Shown here: in pieces, positions 33,654 to 41,423 of the stretch
Layout: the number at the start of each line of letters is the position of its first letter
How positions within the stretch are numbered: the first letter of the stretch is position 1
Assembly: GCA_020849765.1 (NCBI GenBank)
Contig: JADLAY010000054.1
Span: forward strand, 53,120-117,119
Length of the DNA: 64,000 nucleotides
Source of the DNA: Anaerolineae bacterium
GTDB lineage: Bacteria; Chloroflexota; Anaerolineae; Aggregatilineales; Phototrophicaceae
Direction: 5' to 3'
Notes under the pieces: model-generated
Told to the model about the DNA's origin: nothing
Databases searched by the model: none
What the model saw: the letters and a program-made list of their open reading frames with translations, nothing else
Translations under genes and position numbers: made by a program

Positions 33654-34163
33654 TCACAAACCGTCGCTGCCCGATCTCTGCCAGTTGACATCATCCGCCT
33701 CATAGCCGAGGCGGGCGCGCAGGTCGTCAAGCTCGTCCAGGTCGAGATCGTCGACGAAGCGCTCGATGCGGTTGCGCCGCTTGGCCTTCTCGAACGTCAG
33801 CAGGTCGGCGGCGAGCTTCGCTTCCAGCCCGGCATGCCGCCAGATGAACCAGGTTGCCGCGCCGGCCGCCAGGATCAACAGGATGCTGATGAAGATGGCG
33901 AGCGGCATGTTGGAGGCGATCTGGTGCGCGGCGGCGGCCTGCGCTTGCGCCATGACTTCCGGCAGCTTGGCCTGCGCGGATTGCAGCGCGTCAGCGATGA
34001 TATTGATGTCAGTCATCTGGCCGCTGAAGCCCTCGCTGCCTCGCGGCCACAGCCCACTCAGATCGATCTGCATATCCATCAGTCGCGGTATGGCGAAGCC
34101 CAGCCCCAGGAACAGCCCGAACCAGATGATGGCGGTGGCAAGCTGCCGGTCGCGGATGTTCAT
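33654..34163 (-). CDS. Small membrane protein, paralogue of the preceding gene
   Basis: A 169-residue protein with two hydrophobic segments (about 9-26 and 87-108) and a charged C-terminal tail rich in Arg, Asp and Leu. The layout NIRDRQLATAIIWFGLFLG... resembles that of the adjacent gene (SRRDRVIATLIVWGTMLMS...), so the two arose by duplication. Function unknown. The ATG overlaps the stop of the upstream gene by four bases, and the esterase gene follows 11 bases later, which suggests one operon. Confidence 0.65.
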   Translation of the reverse strand: MNIRDRQLATAIIWFGLFLGLGFAIPRLMDMQIDLSGLWPRGSEGFSGQMTDINIIADALQSAQAKLPEVMAQAQAAAAHQIASNMPLAIFISILLILAAGAATWFIWRHAGLEAKLAADLLTFEKAKRRNRIERFVDDLDLDELDDLRARLGYEADDVNWQRSGSDGL

Positions 34164-34639
34164 GAGCGCGCCTTTCGTGTCGCTGCGGATTCGGCTTCTT
34201 CGGGAAGGTCGGGCAGTTCAGCTTCCGCCTGAGGGAAATCGCGCTCAACCTGCTCGAGGCTGGCGGCGGCCTTGCGCTTTTCCGCCAGTTCATGCGCGCC
34301 CTTCGGGATGATGACCGAGCGCCAGATGACGTGTGTGCTGAAGACCGCCGTGCCGATCAGGATCAGCGACAGCAGGGCCAACAGTGGGAAGTAGCCGCGC
34401 ATCTGCTCGGCGATGAAGGTCTGAACCGTCAGGTAATTGTTGGAGGAGAAGCCGCTGAGGGCGTCCATGATGCGGCTCGCCTCCAGCGGATCGCTCGCCA
34501 TGATCGACCCATAGGCGTACCAGTTGCCCCACAGGTTGACGCCCGGTGAGCGAAATTGCTGCAGAAACAGCACCAGCGACATGAGCATGGTGCCCCAGAC
34601 AATGAGTGTGGCGATGACCCGGTCTCGTCGGCTGATCAT
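34160..34639 (-). CDS. Small membrane protein, paralogue of the following gene
   Basis: A 159-residue protein with two hydrophobic segments (about 9-25 and 84-103) separated by a loop that is probably extracytoplasmic, and a charged C-terminal tail (EKRKAAASLEQVERDFPQAE). Similar in order and in the N-terminal RRDRVIATLIVWG to its neighbour. The pair could form a heteromeric membrane complex. No known domain recognised. Confidence 0.65.
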   Translation of the reverse strand: MISRRDRVIATLIVWGTMLMSLVLFLQQFRSPGVNLWGNWYAYGSIMASDPLEASRIMDALSGFSSNNYLTVQTFIAEQMRGYFPLLALLSLILIGTAVFSTHVIWRSVIIPKGAHELAEKRKAAASLEQVERDFPQAEAELPDLPEEAESAATRKARS

Positions 34640-34716
34640 GTGGCGCGATCACTCCTCACGGTTCTGGCTGTGCGTTCTAGCTCCCTATACGCGTGAGGTC
34701 GCGCCAGAGTTGCAAG

Positions 34717-35427
34717 CTAGATGGCGTAATCCGGCTCAGCGTGATTGAGTTCCGCCGCAACCAGATCGCGCTCGCCCTGAGTCAGCGCCGCCAGTGTACC
34801 GTCGATCCGCTCCAGGCGGGCAATGACGCGGTCGAGCCGCTCGGACAGCACGTCCGGCAGCTTGCCATGCTCCAGATCGGGATGGCGCACGTCGATGGGT
34901 TTGCCCTCACGCGCGACCGGTTTGCCCGGAATACCGACGACCACCATGTTTGACTCCACATCCTTGACCACGACGGCATTGGCGCCGATCCGTGTGCAGC
35001 TTCCAATTGTGATAGCGCCCAGCACCTTGGCCCCCGCGCCGACGACGACGCCGTCTTCGAGCGTGGGATGGCGCTTGCCGTGGGCAAGGCTGACGCCGCC
35101 GAGCGTGACGCCGTGATAGAGCGTCACGTCGTCGCCAATCTGCGCCGTCTCGCCGACGACGACGCCCATGCCGTGATCGATGAACAGCCGCCGCCCGATG
35201 GTGGCCGCCGGGTGGATCTCGATGCCCGTCAGCCAGCGCGACGTGCGCGCGACCAGCATCGCCAGCAGGCGCATGTCGGCGTGCCACAACGAATGGGCCA
35301 GCCGGTGCAGCCAGACGGCGTGCAGGCCGGGGTAGGTGAGCGCGACCTGCAAGGGACTGTAGGCCGCAGGGTCGCGCTCCAGCACCGAGCGGATGTCTTC
35401 TCTCATGCGTTCGAATATGCCTGCCAT
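34717..35427 (-). CDS. cysE: Serine O-acetyltransferase
   Basis: A 236-residue left-handed beta-helix acetyltransferase that makes O-acetylserine for cysteine synthesis. Hexapeptide repeats are seen, and IDHGMGVVVGETAQIGDDVT plus YHGVTLGG are the signature of CysE. The C-terminal part after the hexapeptides is longer than in the short CysE forms; it lacks the usual final Ile tail motif except for DYAI at the end, which could dock in cysteine synthase. ATG 35427. It follows cysK on the same strand with 173 bases between them, containing hairpin repeats. Confidence 0.93.
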   Translation of the reverse strand: MAGIFERMREDIRSVLERDPAAYSPLQVALTYPGLHAVWLHRLAHSLWHADMRLLAMLVARTSRWLTGIEIHPAATIGRRLFIDHGMGVVVGETAQIGDDVTLYHGVTLGGVSLAHGKRHPTLEDGVVVGAGAKVLGAITIGSCTRIGANAVVVKDVESNMVVVGIPGKPVAREGKPIDVRHPDLEHGKLPDVLSERLDRVIARLERIDGTLAALTQGERDLVAAELNHAEPDYAI

Positions 35428-35496
35428 GGCGGGCGACTGTCCTTTCTCACTGTTCGTTCTGCATCCGCGTCGGCGGTCGTTGGGTTTTGCGGTGCG

Positions 35497-35558
35497 CGGA
35501 CAGGGCACGCCCTGTCCCTACAAGGCCGATTTGTAGGGACGCCATTTATGGCGTCCGC
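35497..35558. repeat. Hairpin repeats between cysK and cysE
   Basis: GCGGACAGGGCACGCCCTGT followed by CCCTACA at 35497-35522, then GTAGGGACGCCAT-TT-ATGGCGTCC at 35532-35556. Both belong to the GTAGGGAC-type repeat. They could act as processing or attenuation sites between the two genes. Confidence 0.65.
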
Positions 35559-35600
35559 ACGTCACACGCAGCGACCCCCGCGTCCCACGAAACCGTGCGC

Positions 35601-36533
35601 CTAATCTTCCAGGTCGGCGTAGAGCGCCGTCGACAGATAGCGCTCGCCGAACGACGGGATGATGACGACGATCAGCTTGCCCTCGTTTTCGTCGCGCGCC
35701 GCCACCTGGAGCGCCGCCCAGATCGCCGCGCCGGACGAAATGCCGACCAGCAGGCCCTCTTCCGCCGCCGCGCGCCGCGCCGTCGTGAAGGCGGCCTCGT
35801 TAGGCACGCGGACGACCTCGTCGTAGATGGCGGTGTTGAGCACGCCCGGCACGAAACCCGCGCCGATGCCCTGGATCGGGTGCGGCCCCTTCTGACCGCC
35901 GCTCAGGACGGGCGAGGCTTCGGGCTCGACGGCGACGGCCTTGAACGACGGCTTCTTCGCCTTGAGCACCTCGCCGACACCGGTGATCGTGCCGCCGGTG
36001 CCGATGCCCGCAACCAGGATGTCGACCGCGCCGTCGGTGTCGCGCCAGATCTCCTCGGCGGTCGTCTTGCGGTGGATCTCCGGGTTGGCCGGGTTCTCGA
36101 ATTGCTGCGGGATGAAGACGTTCGGGTTGCTCGCCTTCATCTCGTTGGCCTTCTCAATCGCCGCGCCCATGCCGCCGGGGCCGGGGGTCAGGATCAGCTC
36201 GGCGCCGTAGGCACGCAGCAGCTTGCGCCGCTCTTTACTCATCGTCTCCGGCATGGTCAGGATCAGCTTGTAGCCGCGCTGCGCGCAGACCATGGCCAGG
36301 GCGATGCCGGTGTTGCCGCTGGTCGGCTCGACGATGACCGTGTCCGGGCCGATCAAGCCCGCATCTTCCGCCGCCTCGATCATGGCGACGCCAATACGAT
36401 CCTTGACGCTGTGCGCCGGGTTGAAGTACTCCAGCTTGGCGACGACCTGCGCCTTGCTGCCCTCCGCCAGGCGATGCAGGCGTACCAGCGGTGTGTTGCC
36501 GATCAGTTGGGTGACGTTATCCGCAATCTTCAT
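35601..36533 (-). CDS. cysK: Cysteine synthase A
   Basis: A 310-residue PLP-dependent O-acetylserine sulfhydrylase. The PLP lysine lies in NPAHSVKDRIG (about residue 45), and PTSGNTGIALA, GIGTGGTITGVG and GISSGAA are the typical substrate- and phosphate-binding loops. It turns O-acetylserine and sulfide into cysteine. The leader (36534-36724) has a peptide with three consecutive Cys codons and a terminator. GAAGGAGCG precedes ATG 36533. cysE follows and is probably cotranscribed. Confidence 0.96.
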   Translation of the reverse strand: MKIADNVTQLIGNTPLVRLHRLAEGSKAQVVAKLEYFNPAHSVKDRIGVAMIEAAEDAGLIGPDTVIVEPTSGNTGIALAMVCAQRGYKLILTMPETMSKERRKLLRAYGAELILTPGPGGMGAAIEKANEMKASNPNVFIPQQFENPANPEIHRKTTAEEIWRDTDGAVDILVAGIGTGGTITGVGEVLKAKKPSFKAVAVEPEASPVLSGGQKGPHPIQGIGAGFVPGVLNTAIYDEVVRVPNEAAFTTARRAAAEEGLLVGISSGAAIWAALQVAARDENEGKLIVVIIPSFGERYLSTALYADLED

Positions 36534-36562
36534 GATGTGCTTCGCGCTCCTTCATCCGCGTA

Positions 36563-36595
36563 AATAAAAACGAGCCGCCCCGTTGGGGTGGCTCG
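36563..36595 (-). terminator. Leader terminator in front of cysK
   Basis: On the minus strand CGAGCCACCCC-AAC-GGGGCGGCTCG followed by TTTTTATTTA, an 11-pair stem with one mismatch. It lies between the cys leader peptide and cysK, 30 bases before the cysK start, and would stop transcription unless prevented. Confidence 0.85.
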
Positions 36596-36628
36596 CGCAT
36601 AACCGATCTGAAACCAGGCAGCAGCGTC

Positions 36629-36700
36629 TTACACCATCACGGGGTGTCCTTGTGAAGGCGTCTGACAACAACACGCTGCGCTGCTAACGATGTGAGACAT
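36629..36700 (-). CDS. Cysteine-rich leader peptide (attenuator) of cysK
   Basis: A 23-codon ORF, ATG 36700 to TAA 36629. Codons 10-12 are TGT TGT TGT (Cys-Cys-Cys), and the peptide reads MSHIVSSAACCCQTPSQGHP and three more residues. It lies between a strong promoter (36731-36760) and the terminator at 36563-36595, upstream of cysK. The codons before the Cys run (AGC AGC GCA GCG) can pair with ACGCTGCT just after the stop codon (two possible 7-base registers), so ribosome position could change the leader fold. AGGAG lies 11 bases before ATG; an in-frame TTG at 36706 is better spaced. This is the layout of ribosome-mediated attenuation. Confidence 0.8.
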   Translation of the reverse strand: MSHIVSSAACCCQTPSQGHPVMV

Positions 36701-36730
36701 GCTCAACCGTGCTCCTGATTGGTCACTGAG

Positions 36731-36760
36731 ATTATAGCGCCAGTGATCGGTCGTTGTCTA
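36731..36760 (-). promoter_or_regulatory. Promoter of the cysK leader
   Basis: On the minus strand TAGACA (36755-36760), an 18-base spacer, and TATAAT (36731-36736) with GGCGC directly upstream. Start of transcription is expected near 36724, giving a leader of about 190 bases. Confidence 0.75.
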
Positions 36761-36780
36761 CACATTGGCTCTTACCAAAA

Positions 36781-36996
36781 TGGCTGTTGGCCTTTGGCGT
36801 TTGGCTATTGGCACTTCACCCCTAAATCCCCTCTCCGTAAACAGAGAGGGGACTTTGAGGCGGTCATCTGCGTGTGGCGGACGTGCCATTGAACGTCCCC
36901 ACGGGTTGTGGACAGGCGCGCTGTTCAAGAGGCTAAGTGCCAAAAGCCAACTGCTAACAGCTATAAGCTAACGGCTAATCGCTAACAGCCAACAGC
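36781..36996. repeat. Two heptanucleotide tracts and a CCCTAAATCCC element
   Basis: 36781-36815 has GGCTGTT GGCCTTT, then GGCGTTT GGCTATT. 36818-36858 is an inverted repeat CCCTAAATCCCCTCTCC / GGAGAGGGGACTTT-like, akin to 58470-58505. 36932-36996 has ten units in a row of GCTAACA/GCCAAAA type (GCTAAGT, GCCAAAA, GCCAACT, GCTAACA, GCTATAA, GCTAACG, GCTAATC, GCTAACA, GCCAACA). No gene lies in this stretch. Confidence 0.8.
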
Positions 36997-36999
36997 CCG

Positions 37000-37440
37000 C
37001 TAGGCTTGCGGCATTCGGGTGTCGGTCGGCTGGCCATAGCGCGCGTAGTTCCGGTCGATGGTTTGCCGGATTTCGAGCGGCGACAGGCCCTGCTCCATCA
37101 TCGACATGACGTCGAACGTGATATCCAGGCAGATGCCGCAGTTGACGGCGTGCGCGTCGAAGACAATGTTGCCTTCGCGATTGATGTCCTGGATGTAGCA
37201 GGCGCGGTTGCTCATGTGACCCATGGCGTTGCAGCCGCAGAAGCAGGGCACGGTTTCGAGCGCTTCCGGGTTGGCGATGGCGAAGCGATAGGCGACCTGC
37301 ACGCGGTGATCGGCGTGGGCGGCGAATTCCGGCAGTTGATTGGCCGGGGCGAGCGAGTACGCGGTCGGTTCGGCTTCGGAGCAGCCCGCCAGCGCGAAGG
37401 CCGCCAACAGGACAAGCAGAACAACATAAATCAAGCGCAT
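37000..37440 (-). CDS. PCYCGC-motif lipoprotein
   Basis: A 146-residue lipoprotein. The signal peptide ends in a lipobox FALAGC (Cys20). Near residue 66 lies the motif VPCFCGCNAMGHM, followed by two more Cys (ACYIQD and NCGICLDI), which matches the PCYCGC-type lipoprotein family. The cysteines may bind metal or take part in redox chemistry; the exact role is unknown. ATG 37440 is preceded by AAAGGGGGG. Followed downstream by a heptanucleotide tract. Confidence 0.85.
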   Translation of the reverse strand: MRLIYVVLLVLLAAFALAGCSEAEPTAYSLAPANQLPEFAAHADHRVQVAYRFAIANPEALETVPCFCGCNAMGHMSNRACYIQDINREGNIVFDAHAVNCGICLDITFDVMSMMEQGLSPLEIRQTIDRNYARYGQPTDTRMPQA

Positions 37441-37636
37441 GGTGAAGTCCCCCCCTTTGAGGACACGATGCGGACGTGTTGCTCCTCAATTTAGCTGAGC
37501 TTGCACAAATGTGAGAGTGACATCCTGTGCCTTTTTTCACGATGGATGTCATATGCGCGGCGGGTGAAGGGGAGGGCGTAGATCGGGTAAACTTGCGGGC
37601 AATTGGCGTGGATGTGTAAGCGCGAAAGGTCTCCCG

Positions 37637-38341
37637 ATGCAAAACGTCCTCATCACCGGCAGTAATCGAGGCATTGGCCTGGCGCTGACGACGGCCTACC
37701 TGGGGCGGGGCGATCGGGTGTTCGCGGCCTGCCGCAACCCTGCGCGCGCGAGCGATCTGCAAGCCCTCGCGGATACGCACGGGAGCCAGCTCGTGATCCT
37801 GCCGCTCGAAGTCGGCGAGCTGGACTCGATCCGCGCGGCCGTCGCGCTGATCAAAGAACACACCGACACGATCGACATCCTGATCAACAATGCCGGGATC
37901 AATGCGCCGCAGGAGGATCAACGGCTCGATTACATCGACTTCGCGACCATGACGCGCCTTTTCCGCGTCAACAGCTTCGCGCCGTTGATGATCGCGCAGC
38001 AGTGTTTGACGCTGCTGCGGCGCAGCCATCACCCCAAGGTGATCAACCTCAGCTCGGAGATGGGGTCTATCGCCGAGACGGACTACGGCGGCTGGTACGC
38101 TTACTGCGGCAGCAAAGCCGCGCTCAACATGATCTCCAGGCTGCTCGCCAACGAATTGAGCCGCTACAACGTGATCGTCGCGCCGGTCGATCCCGGCTGG
38201 GTGCAGACGGACATGGGCGGCGAGGATGCAGAATTGGCGCCGGAAGACTCCGCCGCCGGGCTCGTCGCTCTGATCGACGGCATGACGCCGATTGACAGCG
38301 GCAAGTTCTGGCGCTGGGATGGCAGCCAGTATCCCTGGTAG
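37637..38341 (+). CDS. Short-chain dehydrogenase/reductase
   Basis: A 234-residue Rossmann-fold oxidoreductase. The cofactor-binding TGSNRGIG (7-14), NNAG (about 90-93), the catalytic Ser in VINLSSEMG, and the YCGSK pair (Tyr-x3-Lys) are present. The sequence resembles the C-factor/sniffer-like group of NADP-dependent SDRs. Substrate unknown. GAAAGG precedes ATG 37637. Two hairpins follow its stop (GAGGC-TCTAT-GCCTC and the palindrome CCCCATGCATGGGG at 38361-38390). Confidence 0.87.
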   Translation: MQNVLITGSNRGIGLALTTAYLGRGDRVFAACRNPARASDLQALADTHGSQLVILPLEVGELDSIRAAVALIKEHTDTIDILINNAGINAPQEDQRLDYIDFATMTRLFRVNSFAPLMIAQQCLTLLRRSHHPKVINLSSEMGSIAETDYGGWYAYCGSKAALNMISRLLANELSRYNVIVAPVDPGWVQTDMGGEDAELAPEDSAAGLVALIDGMTPIDSGKFWRWDGSQYPW

Positions 38342-38360
38342 GAAGGTGCGCACCACGTGA

Positions 38361-38390
38361 GAGGCTCTATGCCTCGCCCCATGCATGGGG
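38361..38390 (+). other. Twin hairpins after the SDR gene
   Basis: GAGGC-TCTAT-GCCTC at 38361-38375 and CCCCATG-CATGGGG at 38377-38390. No U-run follows, so they are not a classic terminator. A further inverted repeat (CCAGACCG / CGGTCTGG) lies in the same 256-base gap at about 38464 and 38505. Confidence 0.4.
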
Positions 38391-38597
38391 CCTGGTCGAA
38401 TGGGCCATCGCGCCCTCACGGCTTGAACCAGCTCTCTTCCAGATGCCTGCTCAGGTCTGCCAGCCAGACCGTAATGCTTCGCGAGCGTTCCTAACGACGG
38501 TCTGGCCTCCACGGCGACCACTTTGCTCTTGACCCTCACGTCGCGTGAGCCTGTAGACTGCATGGCGTGGTGCAATACAAGCGTGAAAGGACCCACC

Positions 38598-39488
38598 ATG
38601 CACTTCGACATTCTCGACGTGGAACGGATCTATCGCCGCCTGCTGGCCGCGCCGGATGATGCGAGCCGCGAGGCGATCTTCGACGCGGAGTTGGTCGCGC
38701 CGTTCGACGGCCTGGCGCGGATCATGGGCGGCAGCGGGCGCGCATCCTTCGCCCAATGGGGCATGACGCCAGCGCTGTTCGGCGGCGAGATGGCGGCGCG
38801 GGTGATGGCATACGTCGATGCGCTTGCCGCGGCGGATGCGTGGGGCCGCTTCGCTGATGCCCTCAACCTCGGCTGGCGCGCCTTCAGTGCCTATCACGAC
38901 CGCATCACGCTCGACAAGTCCGTCGCTGCGCTGCTGCTCGCGGACATGAGCAATGCCCCGTGGGCGCGAGGCTACGCCGGTTTCGGCGCCATTCCCGGCT
39001 GGCTGATGGTCAGCTACTGGCAGCCGGACGCCTACAACCTGGCGCGCGTCGAGGCGGCGACCGTCCACGAGCTGCATCACCAACTGATGGGCGCGTCGCT
39101 GGCGGCGGGCGGCGTCAATATGATGGCCTCGCTGGCGGATTACATGCTCGGCGAAGGGCTGGCCGAATCGTTCGCGACCGAACTCTACGGCGAGGACGTG
39201 GCCGGGCCGTGGGTGACGGACTTCCCGGAGGCGGAGCTGGCGCGCGCCAAGGCGATCTACCGCGAGGCGCTCGACCTGACCGGCTTCGACACGCTGCGCG
39301 CCTACATCTTCGGCGGGCAAATCGCCGCGATGTATGATCTGCCGCAGGTGGACGTGCCGCGGATGACCGGCTACGCGCTCGGCTACAAGATCGTCCAGGC
39401 GTACAGGCAGCGCACCGGCAAGAGCGTCGTCGATATCTCGTTTGTGCCGCCGCGCGAGGTGATCGCGGAGTCAGGGTTCTTCGGGTGA
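38598..39488 (+). CDS. Predicted zinc-dependent protease (DUF2268 type)
   Basis: A 296-residue protein. ATVHELHHQL (about residues 155-164) contains an HExxH zinc-binding motif; the third ligand may be the Glu in LGEGLAESFATELYGED about 30 residues later. A C-terminal GYALGYKIVQAY is also typical of the DUF2268 family of predicted Zn-dependent proteases. No signal peptide, so probably cytoplasmic. AAAGGA precedes ATG 38598, which is preferred over a longer frame from 38523. Confidence 0.8.
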   Translation: MHFDILDVERIYRRLLAAPDDASREAIFDAELVAPFDGLARIMGGSGRASFAQWGMTPALFGGEMAARVMAYVDALAAADAWGRFADALNLGWRAFSAYHDRITLDKSVAALLLADMSNAPWARGYAGFGAIPGWLMVSYWQPDAYNLARVEAATVHELHHQLMGASLAAGGVNMMASLADYMLGEGLAESFATELYGEDVAGPWVTDFPEAELARAKAIYREALDLTGFDTLRAYIFGGQIAAMYDLPQVDVPRMTGYALGYKIVQAYRQRTGKSVVDISFVPPREVIAESGFFG

Positions 39489-39493
39489 GTATG

Positions 39494-39520
39494 GGCGGGA
39501 TGAGCACATCGCTCATCCCG
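39494..39520 (+). other. Hairpin after the DUF2268 gene
   Basis: Stem GCGGGATGAG / CTCATCCCGT with a seven-base loop, five bases after the stop codon. No T-run follows, so it may be a factor-dependent or 3'-end-stabilising hairpin. The next 215 bases hold nothing I can support. Confidence 0.5.
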
Positions 39521-39735
39521 TCCTCGACGTCGCCCGTCAAAAAACAGATGTCTTTCTAATCAGCAGCGAGATCATGCGCACGCTGACCGTCGGTCTCTTG
39601 CTGTTCATGCAGCGCCAGTTCATCGAGTCGTTCACTCGCTCCGGCCTGCATGGGTGAGGGGATGGCCACACTGTGACGATGCTTGTGCATGTGCTCGACA
39701 GCCGATAAGATAGTTCATGATATAGGGTGTGGTCG

Positions 39736-40023
39736 ATGCGCCGATTGACTTTCCGTGTTCATGCTATCCAGAAGATGTTCGCACGTGGCATCAGCCGCGA
39801 CGATGTGCGGCATGTCGTTGACAATGGCGAAGTCATTCGCGAGTATCCAGACGATAGACCCTATGCCAGTCGTTTGATCCTGGGTTGGTGTGAGAGTCGC
39901 CCAATACATGTGGTGGCGGCGGACAATACTGACGAGGACGAAACGATAATCATCACTGCCTATGAACCTGACCCCGCCATCTGGACACCAGATTTCAAGA
40001 GGAAGAGGGGACTCGACACATGA
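39736..40023 (+). CDS. DUF4258-type toxin-like protein
   Basis: A 95-residue protein. FRVHAIQKMFARGISRDDVRHVVDNGEVIREYPDD is the pattern of the DUF4258 family, which has a RelE-like fold and sits next to YgiT/MqsA-type zinc-finger antitoxins. The C-terminus IIITAYEPDPAIWTPDFKRK is also typical. It is probably an mRNA interferase-like toxin. ATG 39736 is chosen with ATAGGG upstream; a GTG at 39727 is in frame. The stop overlaps the start of the antitoxin gene by four bases. Confidence 0.8.
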   Translation: MRRLTFRVHAIQKMFARGISRDDVRHVVDNGEVIREYPDDRPYASRLILGWCESRPIHVVAADNTDEDETIIITAYEPDPAIWTPDFKRKRGLDT

Positions 40024-40247
40024 ACTGTGTGATTTGCAAACATGGCTCGACTCAATCGGGACATGTCACCGTGACCCTGGAGCGGGGCAGCACCACGCTC
40101 GTCTTCAAGCATGTTCCGGCGCAGGTCTGCGACAACTGCGGTGAAGCCTACGTGGACGAAGAGACGACCGAGCAACTGCTGGCTGCTGCCGAAGCTGCGG
40201 TGGATGCGGGCGTGCAAGTCGAGGTGCGAGAATTTGTCGCTGCATGA
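40020..40247 (+). CDS. YgiT-type zinc-finger antitoxin (MqsA-like)
   Basis: A 75-residue protein with two CxxC pairs (CVICKHG near the start, VCDNCGEAYVDEE near residue 37), which form the zinc site of YgiT/MqsA antitoxins. It lacks the C-terminal helix-turn-helix of full-length MqsA, as do most short YgiT proteins. Encoded directly after and overlapping the DUF4258 gene, so it probably neutralises it. Confidence 0.82.
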   Translation: MNCVICKHGSTQSGHVTVTLERGSTTLVFKHVPAQVCDNCGEAYVDEETTEQLLAAAEAAVDAGVQVEVREFVAA

Positions 40248-40309
40248 GGACGTTAGCCGCCCAAACGTAGTCGATATCTACTAGTAGGAGCTATTGCACA
40301 GACAAGATA

Positions 40310-40903
40310 ATGACCGAACGGCGAATTTACGCGGCCTACGACGACGAGGGCGTGTACGTCTATCAGGCATTCACGCCGAGTATCGTCCAGACCGCGCTCG
40401 AAAAAGGCACCTTTGGCGCGGGCTTCGACATGGCGCGCATGACCTGGATCAAGCCGTCGTTCGCCTGGATGCTCTATCGCTCCGGCCATGCGACCAAGCC
40501 GAATCAGGAAGCCATCCTGAAGATCAAGCTGAGCCACGCGGGTTACTTGACCATCTTGAGCGAGTCGGTCGAGTCGTCGTACAACCCGCGCGTCTACGAG
40601 GATGAGGTGGCCTGGGCGGAGGCGTTGAAGGTATCACCTGTGCGCCATCAATGGGACCCGGAGCGTGACCTGGCGCTGCGCAAACATCCCACACGGCGCG
40701 CGATTCAGATCGGCATTCGCGGGTGGGTCGTTCAAGAGTACGTCGAGCAGTGGATCGTCGGCCTGGAGGAGGTCACGGTGCTGGCGCACGCCGTCAAGGC
40801 GGCGGTGGACGGCGATCTGCCGCTGCCGCCTGTCCCTGAGGAGCGCGTCTATCCCGTCGATGATGCGCTGGCTCGTCGGCTGGGGATCACGGCGGGGGCG
40901 TGA
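40310..40903 (+). CDS. DUF4291 family protein
   Basis: A 197-residue protein matching the DUF4291 family: RRIYAAYDDEGVYVYQAFTP at the start, MTWIKPSFAWMLYRSGHATK (about 44-63), WDPERDL and RRAIQIGIRG. Its function is unknown. No signal peptide or membrane segment. ATG 40310 has no strong ribosome site; AGGAG lies 20 bases upstream. It is followed closely by a gene on the other strand. Confidence 0.8.
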   Translation: MTERRIYAAYDDEGVYVYQAFTPSIVQTALEKGTFGAGFDMARMTWIKPSFAWMLYRSGHATKPNQEAILKIKLSHAGYLTILSESVESSYNPRVYEDEVAWAEALKVSPVRHQWDPERDLALRKHPTRRAIQIGIRGWVVQEYVEQWIVGLEEVTVLAHAVKAAVDGDLPLPPVPEERVYPVDDALARRLGITAGA

Positions 40904-40912
40904 GCAGTCTTA

Positions 40913-41341
40913 TCATTGCCCGACATCATCAGCAGGCAAGTAGCGATGTGGATCACCTTCCATGCTTTGCCAGCCTACGGGAACATATTTGTGAATCGGA
41001 ATGTTGTCGTGCCAACCGTTCACAAATAGCTTTTCATCAAAGTTGACCACAAAGGTAATATGGACTGCACCGCCAAATTCTGACTCCGTCGTCGCCAAGT
41101 CTTCCTTTGGTATCTCCTGTACCGAGAGTGCCCCGATGTAGTCGGTTGCATTGTGCGTGTCTACGACCAGTAACGATTCGCGCCAGCCGCTAGAGCGCGC
41201 ATCTGCGGGATCATACTCTGGATCGTAACGAGCGTAGTCCAGTATCCACATGCTCAGCATATTGTAGAAGTAACGCCAAACACCACCGAATTTAACGGCC
41301 CCGACGTATTCATCAGCCGGAACCACAATAGGGTTCTTCAA
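40913..41341 (-). CDS. Hypothetical protein
   Basis: A 142-residue acidic protein that I do not recognise. It is rich in Tyr and Trp (WRYFYNMLSMWILDYARYDPEYDP) with the ending VGWQSMEGDPHRYLP. The start is a TTG at 41341 with GGGAGG five bases upstream. G+C is lower than in the neighbours. The compact, Tyr/Trp-rich style is seen in immunity proteins and SMI1/KNR4-like proteins, but no such motif can be confirmed. Confidence 0.5.
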   Translation of the reverse strand: MKNPIVVPADEYVGAVKFGGVWRYFYNMLSMWILDYARYDPEYDPADARSSGWRESLLVVDTHNATDYIGALSVQEIPKEDLATTESEFGGAVHITFVVNFDEKLFVNGWHDNIPIHKYVPVGWQSMEGDPHRYLPADDVGQ

Positions 41342-41423
41342 AGTAGCCTCCCTCAGATATGAGCTATAGTTACCAATGCCACCGATTTACGCAATTATAG
41401 GGGGCATTCGGATTGTGAGGGAC

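Noticed and set aside
36534..36724. T-box or SAM riboswitch in front of cysK
   Set aside because: No T-box GGTGGNACCGCG sequence and no SAM-I core could be found; the Cys-codon leader explains the terminator better.
39574..39657. 27-codon ORF between the DUF2268 and toxin genes
   Set aside because: No good ribosome site and no recognisable helix or motif; could not be supported.
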